From Pedobacter steynii (GTDB lineage Bacteria > Bacteroidota > Bacteroidia > Sphingobacteriales > Sphingobacteriaceae): a DNA stretch of 64,000 nt. Under the pieces are notes generated by a model, which saw nothing but the letters and a program-made list of their open reading frames with translations, did no database searches and had not been told where the DNA came from. Shown here one piece after another: positions 59,346 through 64,000 of the stretch. The translations under genes were made by a program, and so were the position numbers. The stretch lies in the NCBI RefSeq assembly GCF_001721645.1, contig NZ_CP017141.1:3720001-3784000 (forward strand). Direction: 5' to 3'. Within the stretch, counting starts at the first letter, position 1. Every line of letters starts with the position of its first letter.

Positions 59346-60551
59346 ATGTCAAAGTTTTTATTCGTTGTACCTCCGTTTTTTGGTCATCTCAGTCCTACGT
59401 TAAGCATTGGCGCTAGTTTAATCGCCCGTGGGCATGAAGTAAAATGGCTGGGGATTGTACCCGTTGCGGCCTCACATCTCCCTGCCGGAGGTGAATATAT
59501 TTATCCTGAAGCTGACCTGGAAGAATACCAGGAGGAGCTTCAAAAAATTCTGAAACTTCAGGATGACGGTCCTTCCTGCTCTGGTCCTGAAGTGATGAAA
59601 CTGGCGCTGGAAGAAACCTATGTTCCGGTAGCGCGAATCATGATGAAAGGGTTGGGAAAGTTTGTAGATGTCTGGCAGCCGGATGTGATTGTGAATGATT
59701 GTATCACTTTTGCAGGTGCTTTGCTGGCTCATATCAGAGGGATTCCGAGTGTAACCACCACCCCCGTACCACCAGATGTGATGGGCGATACCGCAAACAG
59801 TGCCCCTAAAATATTTGAATGGCAGGAAAACCTGGTGAAGGGGCTGCAAAGAGAGTTCAAGGTTTATGGTGACGACATTGTGATCCATTCACGTAAGCTC
59901 AACCTGGTGTTCACTTCTGCCGAATTTGCAGGAATTGAAAACCCTGAACCACATATGAAATTTGTGGGGCCGGTTAAGGGCAGGCCAAATCACGCTGATT
60001 TTGACTGGGCGCGGTTAGAGAAAGCGACTACTCCTAAAGTATTTGTTTCTCTGGGAACCTTATTGGTTGACATCAGGGCGGCTTTCTTTCAGAAACTGAT
60101 CGATGCCTTTGCAGATGCCCCGGTGACGATTGTAGCGGCAACAAATCCGGATATTTTCGAGAAATGGCCTGATAATTTTATTGTGAATGGTTTTGTCCCG
60201 CAGGCAGAATTGATGCCGATGATGGATGCCGTGATTTGCCATGGCGGGTTCAATACCGTAAATGATACTTTTATGAACGGTTTGCCGATGCTGATTACTC
60301 CTATCGCCTACGATCATTTTCATACGGCTAAGCTTATTGAAAATGCAGGTTGTGGCATCAAGATCCGCTACAAGCGTCTGCGTATTGAAGACCTGAAAAA
60401 TGCAGTGTTTGAATTGCTGGAAAACCCGCAGTATAGAAATGCCGCTTTACGGATTAAAGAGACGTTTACTGCTGCCGGCGGAAATGACAAAGCCGTTCAG
60501 CTGCTGGAAGAGTTTGCCGCTGCTGAACAGGTATTACAAGCTGTTAACTGA
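59346..60551 (+). CDS. GT1/MGT-family glycosyltransferase 2
   Basis: Protein of 401 residues, clearly related to the preceding enzyme (FVVPPFFGHLSPTLSIGASL; NFIVNGFVPQAELMPMMDAVICHGGFNTVNDTFMNGLPMLITPIAYDH, with H299 in the HGG motif). It differs in the acceptor-binding N-terminal half and in the nucleotide motif (HGGFNTVND for HGGHNTVCE, and DH for the DQ pair that contacts the donor sugar). This points to a different acceptor or donor, so a disaccharide or bis-glycoside product is plausible. It is 18 bp downstream of its paralogue. Confidence 0.9.
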   Translation: MSKFLFVVPPFFGHLSPTLSIGASLIARGHEVKWLGIVPVAASHLPAGGEYIYPEADLEEYQEELQKILKLQDDGPSCSGPEVMKLALEETYVPVARIMMKGLGKFVDVWQPDVIVNDCITFAGALLAHIRGIPSVTTTPVPPDVMGDTANSAPKIFEWQENLVKGLQREFKVYGDDIVIHSRKLNLVFTSAEFAGIENPEPHMKFVGPVKGRPNHADFDWARLEKATTPKVFVSLGTLLVDIRAAFFQKLIDAFADAPVTIVAATNPDIFEKWPDNFIVNGFVPQAELMPMMDAVICHGGFNTVNDTFMNGLPMLITPIAYDHFHTAKLIENAGCGIKIRYKRLRIEDLKNAVFELLENPQYRNAALRIKETFTAAGGNDKAVQLLEEFAAAEQVLQAVN

Positions 60552-60567
60552 GCATAAGGAGACCAAT

Positions 60568-61821
60568 ATGAGAAGAAAACTGCTATTTGCCGAGCGCATG
60601 CTTCATGGAAACGGAGAGCTGCCTTTTAATGCGGTAATTCCGATAAAGATCAAAGGAACTTTCCCAGAGGAAAACCTGTATCAGGCCTTAAGAAAGCTTC
60701 AGGAGAAACATCCTTTATTGAATGCATGTGTAGAAAATGATGCGCGGGGAATGCCCTGGTTTGTGGTTGATGAAGCTGTTACCGCTTCGATTCCAGTCCG
60801 CATTACGGAGCGAACAGGAGAGGAAGATTGGAAAAACGAATCTATGCAGGAATGGTCAGGCGTTTTTAATACCCGGAAAGGACCTTTAATGCGGGTAGTA
60901 TGGATCCGGGGTGTTGAATTTTCAGAGCTGATCCTGGTGATCCACCATTGCCTTTGCGATGGGGGTTCTGCGATGGCCATCTTAGCAGAATTATTGCTCC
61001 TCATGGACGATGGCACTGCGAATATCGGCAAGGAAGATCCGATCATGAGCATACAGGACATCATCCCTGCAGAGATTTTGAAGAGCAGAAAAAAAATGAT
61101 CAAGGCCAAGTTAATTGGTGGCGTTGCGACTTTTGCACTGTGGATTGTTCCGTTAAAAAAACACCTGGTTGCGCGTAAGAAAGACTATATGCTGCATTGG
61201 AAGCTGGAAAAGGAACTCAGCGACCGCCTGATGCTCAAATGTAAATCTGAAAAGGTAACTGTAAATACGGTGCTTTGTGCAGCGGTATTACAGGCTTTTC
61301 AGGAGGTTAGAAAAGCAGGGTTTCACAATAAGATTTCCTGTCCGGTAGACATCCGCAGGTTTGCGCCAAGAATCAAAAGAGACCACATCTTTGCTTTTGG
61401 ATTGATGTTCGTTGTTTCTGCAGACCAGCAACTGGATTTTTTTGGCAATGCCAGAAAGATGCAGGCAGATATAGACCGGAAAACAGCTAAACTGGATGCT
61501 TATGATACGATCATGATGATGGAAGAATCTCATGCTTCTTTAAACCGGTTTACTGAGTTTTTAAAATATGGAAAGTCAAGTAATGACTGTATGTTTTCTA
61601 ATCTTGGGAAAATAGACATTCCCCATCAGTACAAAAACTTTGAGCTGGAAACCATATTCAGTCCTTCTGTGATTGGCCCTTTGGGAAATACCACCACCCT
61701 GGTTACCTCTACTTACCGTGGACAAATGGATTTTACTTTCATTGCCAGCGAAGGTTTTATTCCTTATACAGAGGCAGTGGAGATACAAAATAAAATAATG
61801 GAAATCATCAATAGATTATGA
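60568..61821 (+). CDS. Condensation-domain-like acyltransferase 1
   Basis: Protein of 417 residues. The HHxxxDG motif is intact (H126-H127-C-L-C-D131-G132), placing it with the chloramphenicol-acetyltransferase-like fold of PapA-type and WS/DGAT-like acyltransferases and NRPS condensation domains. The start MRRKLLFAERMLHG matches the start of the next protein. It has an AAGGAGA Shine-Dalgarno-like site; the frame that opens at 60400 inside the GT gene is ignored. It probably esterifies a hydroxyl of the glycolipid with an ACP- or CoA-bound acyl chain. Confidence 0.85.
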   Translation: MRRKLLFAERMLHGNGELPFNAVIPIKIKGTFPEENLYQALRKLQEKHPLLNACVENDARGMPWFVVDEAVTASIPVRITERTGEEDWKNESMQEWSGVFNTRKGPLMRVVWIRGVEFSELILVIHHCLCDGGSAMAILAELLLLMDDGTANIGKEDPIMSIQDIIPAEILKSRKKMIKAKLIGGVATFALWIVPLKKHLVARKKDYMLHWKLEKELSDRLMLKCKSEKVTVNTVLCAAVLQAFQEVRKAGFHNKISCPVDIRRFAPRIKRDHIFAFGLMFVVSADQQLDFFGNARKMQADIDRKTAKLDAYDTIMMMEESHASLNRFTEFLKYGKSSNDCMFSNLGKIDIPHQYKNFELETIFSPSVIGPLGNTTTLVTSTYRGQMDFTFIASEGFIPYTEAVEIQNKIMEIINRL

Positions 61822-63089
61822 GAAGAAAGCTGATCATTGGCGAAAGAATCATGTATGTAGATGCGGAGACCCCGCTTAATTGTGTTTTTCCGGTTAAAAT
61901 CCGTGGAGCGGTACGTGCTGAAAACCTACGGATTGCCCTGGCTAAAATCCAGCAGAAACATCCATTATTACGTACCCGGATAAAAGAAGATGCTGCAGGC
62001 TATCCTCATTTTGTATCGGGCAATAATCTGGAAGAAATTCCGGTGAGGATTGTAGAAAGGCTGGGGGAAGAGGATTGGCAACAACAATCTAAAATAGAGT
62101 GGAAAAAGCTGTTTGATGGTGAAAACCTGCCGCTGGCGAGGGTGGTTTGGATTAAAGGAACGGAAGTTTCTGATCTGTTATTGGTATGTCCGCATTGCAT
62201 TTGCGACGGGACTACCTTTGTGGCACTGATGTCGGAAATGCTTCAGTTAATGGACCGTCCGGAACGGGAATTGATTCCTTATCCCTCCTTTAATTCGATC
62301 GAAGAATTATTGTCGCCTTCTTTTAGGAGTACCCCGGCGAAGGTGTTAAAAACAAGGGTGTTTGCGGTGCTGGCGAAGTTGTTCTTTTTGCTCAAGTCTG
62401 CAAAGAACAAACATCCGAAAGGAGAGGGTTATCTTTTACACTGGAGTTTAACCGAGGCAGAAACATCCAGTCTGGCCGGAGCCTGTAAAGATGCGGGTGT
62501 AACCTTACATGCTGCATTATGTGTGGCCTTTATGGAAGCATTCCTGCTGGTAAGAGGAAATAAAGCCCAGGGCAAAGTGATTTGCCCGGTGGATGTAAGA
62601 CACTTTGTGACGGAGATCAGGAAAGATGCGATGTTTGCTTTTGCACCAATAGCGGAACTCTCTCTTTCTAAAGAGAAAGGCCTTGGCTTCTGGGCGAAAG
62701 CGAAACTGTTAAAAGGAGATCTAGTGAAAAAGATTGCTGCGATGAAAGTACATGAACTCCTGGTGATGAGTGAATATTTTCATGCTTCTGTAGATAAGAT
62801 GGTGAAACACCTGAAGGCAACTGACGGAGGGCATGACATTACCCTTTCCAATATGGGGAGGCTTAGAATTCCGGATAAGTATGATTCTTTTGAGGTGGAG
62901 GCTCTGCATAGCCCTAATGTTGGTTTTCCATGGAGAAATGCAAATACATTGGTGGTCAGTACTTTTAGAAAGAAAATGGACTTTGCCTTTCTTTCTAATG
63001 ATACTTTTTTACCGGAAGATGAAGCGGGAGCAATCCGGGATAAAGCAATGGAATTATTGATGGCAGAAGTGATGGCAGAATATGTTTAA
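61818..63089 (+). CDS. Condensation-domain-like acyltransferase 2
   Basis: Protein of 423 residues, a paralogue of the preceding enzyme (MRRKLIIGERIMYVDAETPLNC). Its motif reads P125-H126-C-I-C-D130-G131: the first, non-catalytic His of HHxxxDG is replaced by Pro, but the catalytic second His and the Asp are kept, so activity is still likely. It starts at an ATGA overlap with gene 1, so the pair is made in equal amounts. Two related acyltransferases fit a product carrying two acyl groups. Confidence 0.83.
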   Translation: MRRKLIIGERIMYVDAETPLNCVFPVKIRGAVRAENLRIALAKIQQKHPLLRTRIKEDAAGYPHFVSGNNLEEIPVRIVERLGEEDWQQQSKIEWKKLFDGENLPLARVVWIKGTEVSDLLLVCPHCICDGTTFVALMSEMLQLMDRPERELIPYPSFNSIEELLSPSFRSTPAKVLKTRVFAVLAKLFFLLKSAKNKHPKGEGYLLHWSLTEAETSSLAGACKDAGVTLHAALCVAFMEAFLLVRGNKAQGKVICPVDVRHFVTEIRKDAMFAFAPIAELSLSKEKGLGFWAKAKLLKGDLVKKIAAMKVHELLVMSEYFHASVDKMVKHLKATDGGHDITLSNMGRLRIPDKYDSFEVEALHSPNVGFPWRNANTLVVSTFRKKMDFAFLSNDTFLPEDEAGAIRDKAMELLMAEVMAEYV

Positions 63090-63585
63090 GATAAAAAAGC
63101 AAGGAGATACGGCATTGAAGAAGTTTGTACAAAAGAAGCTGCTGTTGTATATCATTCCGAATGTTATTTTCAATACCACCATCCCATATCTGACCCTTCG
63201 GAACCTGGGGCCGGTTTATTTATTTCAGGGTGAATATTGCTTTGCCCGTTTTCTATTACCTATGGCTTTGTTTCTTCCTTTTATCATCACTTTTGATATG
63301 CTGAGGAAGACTATTATTTTATCCGAAGAAGGGAAGGCTGGTTTTGTACTCCCGGACAATTTTACCAAGAATAAATTCATGTTTAAAATGGCAGGGGCCA
63401 ATGGCGCTGCCTCCCTGGTAGTGATGTTAGCGGCGATGCTTTTTGTGCAGCTGACGGTACCCGAAGGGTATGGCTTTGATGCTGCTGTTCTTTCCCTGAT
63501 TCTGGGTGCGGTGGCAGGTACATTAACGATTATCTCTACACTCTGGCCGGTTAAAAAGGTTAAGGAGTTGAGTGTTGCCCATTGA
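63082..63585 (+). CDS. Small integral membrane protein of the polyketide operon
   Basis: Protein of 167 residues with about four hydrophobic segments (LLLYIIPNVIFNTTIPYL, FARFLLPMALFLPFIITF, GAASLVVMLAAMLFVQL, AVLSLILGAVAGTLTIIST). The N-terminus is basic. It overlaps acyltransferase 2 by 8 bp, so it belongs to the same operon. No family is recognised. It could anchor the biosynthetic enzymes at the membrane or help move the product. No other transport gene is present in the operon. Confidence 0.75.
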   Translation: MFKIKKQGDTALKKFVQKKLLLYIIPNVIFNTTIPYLTLRNLGPVYLFQGEYCFARFLLPMALFLPFIITFDMLRKTIILSEEGKAGFVLPDNFTKNKFMFKMAGANGAASLVVMLAAMLFVQLTVPEGYGFDAAVLSLILGAVAGTLTIISTLWPVKKVKELSVAH

Positions 63586-63689
63586 ATCGGACATAGAAAC
63601 GCCGCATTTCAAAAATAATTCACTATAATTGAAAGGGGGAAATTGTATTCTGAAGCATTTTGTGCCAGAGATGCATCCGTGTTCAATTG

Positions 63690-64000
63690 ATGAAAATTTA
63701 CCATACTTTTTCTGATCAGGAATTGACCGTCATGTTAAGACATGGGGAAAAAGGAGCGCTTACAGAAATTTACAAACGTTATCAACCTCTTCTTTATAGC
63801 CATGCTTACCGGCGATTGCCCGATCAGGAAGAGATCAGGGATATTATCCAGGAGTTGTTTATTAACCTTTGGGATAACCACAGTTCATTTCAATTGAGCG
63901 GGAGCCTGGCCTCATATTTATATACCGCGGTGCGCAACAGGATATTGAACCTGTATAGAAATCAGAAGGTGCGGGATAATTACAGCCTTTCCTTAAAGAA
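63690..64000 (+). CDS. ECF sigma factor, N-terminal part (cut by window edge)
   Basis: The frame starting MKIYHTFSDQELTVMLRHGEKG stays open to the window end (about 103 residues). It shows sigma-70 region 2: LTEIYKRYQPLLYSHAYRRLPDQEEIRDIIQELFINLWDNHSSF (region 2.1-2.2) and SYLYTAVRNRILNLYRNQKVRD (region 2.3-2.4). It is like the FecI/SigI-type sigma factors that in Bacteroidota sit next to an anti-sigma and a SusC/SusD pair. The 104-bp gap and lack of overlap separate it from the polyketide operon. Confidence 0.87.
   Translation, partial: MKIYHTFSDQELTVMLRHGEKGALTEIYKRYQPLLYSHAYRRLPDQEEIRDIIQELFINLWDNHSSFQLSGSLASYLYTAVRNRILNLYRNQKVRDNYSLSLK

Noticed and set aside
1..64000. CRISPR arrays, tRNAs, rRNAs, insertion sequences, prophage genes
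   Set aside because: None was seen on reading; no spaced direct-repeat series, cloverleaf with CCA-type end or transposase motif was noticed. tRNAscan and ISfinder would confirm.

Overview
The window looks like a Bacteroidota chromosome segment, most likely Pedobacter or a close Sphingobacteriaceae relative. The grounds are paired SusC/SusD outer-membrane transporters, TAnnTTTG promoter boxes of the Bacteroidota type, few Shine-Dalgarno sites, many secreted lipoproteins, DUF6266- and DUF4822-type proteins, and moderate GC. No tRNA, rRNA, CRISPR array, transposase or phage gene was seen. The assignment rests on gene content read by eye.

Region 1 (1-15.4 kb) is ordinary chromosome: two MFS exporters, a metallophosphoesterase, an AraC regulator, a secreted VOC protein, an MscS channel, a lipoprotein M3 peptidase, an epimerase, an FKBP isomerase lipoprotein, an ECF sigma/anti-sigma-like pair, a HAD phosphatase and a DUF6266-acetyltransferase fusion. 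Several of these genes have a promoter box only 4-8 nt before the start codon, which suggests leaderless mRNAs.

Region 2 (15.4-32.7 kb) reads as a sulfur-scavenging island. A SAM-I riboswitch and a short leader ORF with three consecutive Cys codons precede one SusC/SusD pair. After an SDR gene comes a second unit: a leader ORF ending in five Cys codons, tiny membrane proteins, a sterol-desaturase-family hydroxylase, SusC/SusD, two Cys-type sulfatases and a secreted rhodanese-thioredoxin fusion. Three copies of a short structured element, with compensatory changes in its stem, lie in this unit; two sit directly before start codons. I do not recognise it as a known RNA family. It is the best candidate here for an undescribed regulatory system.

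Region 3 (32.7-45.3 kb) holds single metabolic and repair genes (sugar O-acetyltransferase, AlkB, phosphoesterase, AraC+SDR, methyltransferase), a secreted formylglycine-generating enzyme with both active-site cysteines (a plausible activator of the sulfatases), an outer-membrane receptor, a GH43 enzyme and a PL14-like lipoprotein.

Region 4 (45.7-63.6 kb) is one tightly packed operon of nine genes for a polyketide/fatty-acid-type glycolipid. Two megasynthases carry reductase-like barrels, KS, AT, two ACPs and KR on one, and KS, AT, DH and a phosphopantetheinyl transferase on the other. They are followed by a free ACP, an alpha/beta hydrolase, two related glycosyltransferases, two related HHxxxDG-type acyltransferases and a membrane protein. 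The domain set is that of a PUFA-synthase-like secondary lipid synthase in a rearranged order. An ECF sigma gene runs off the right edge.
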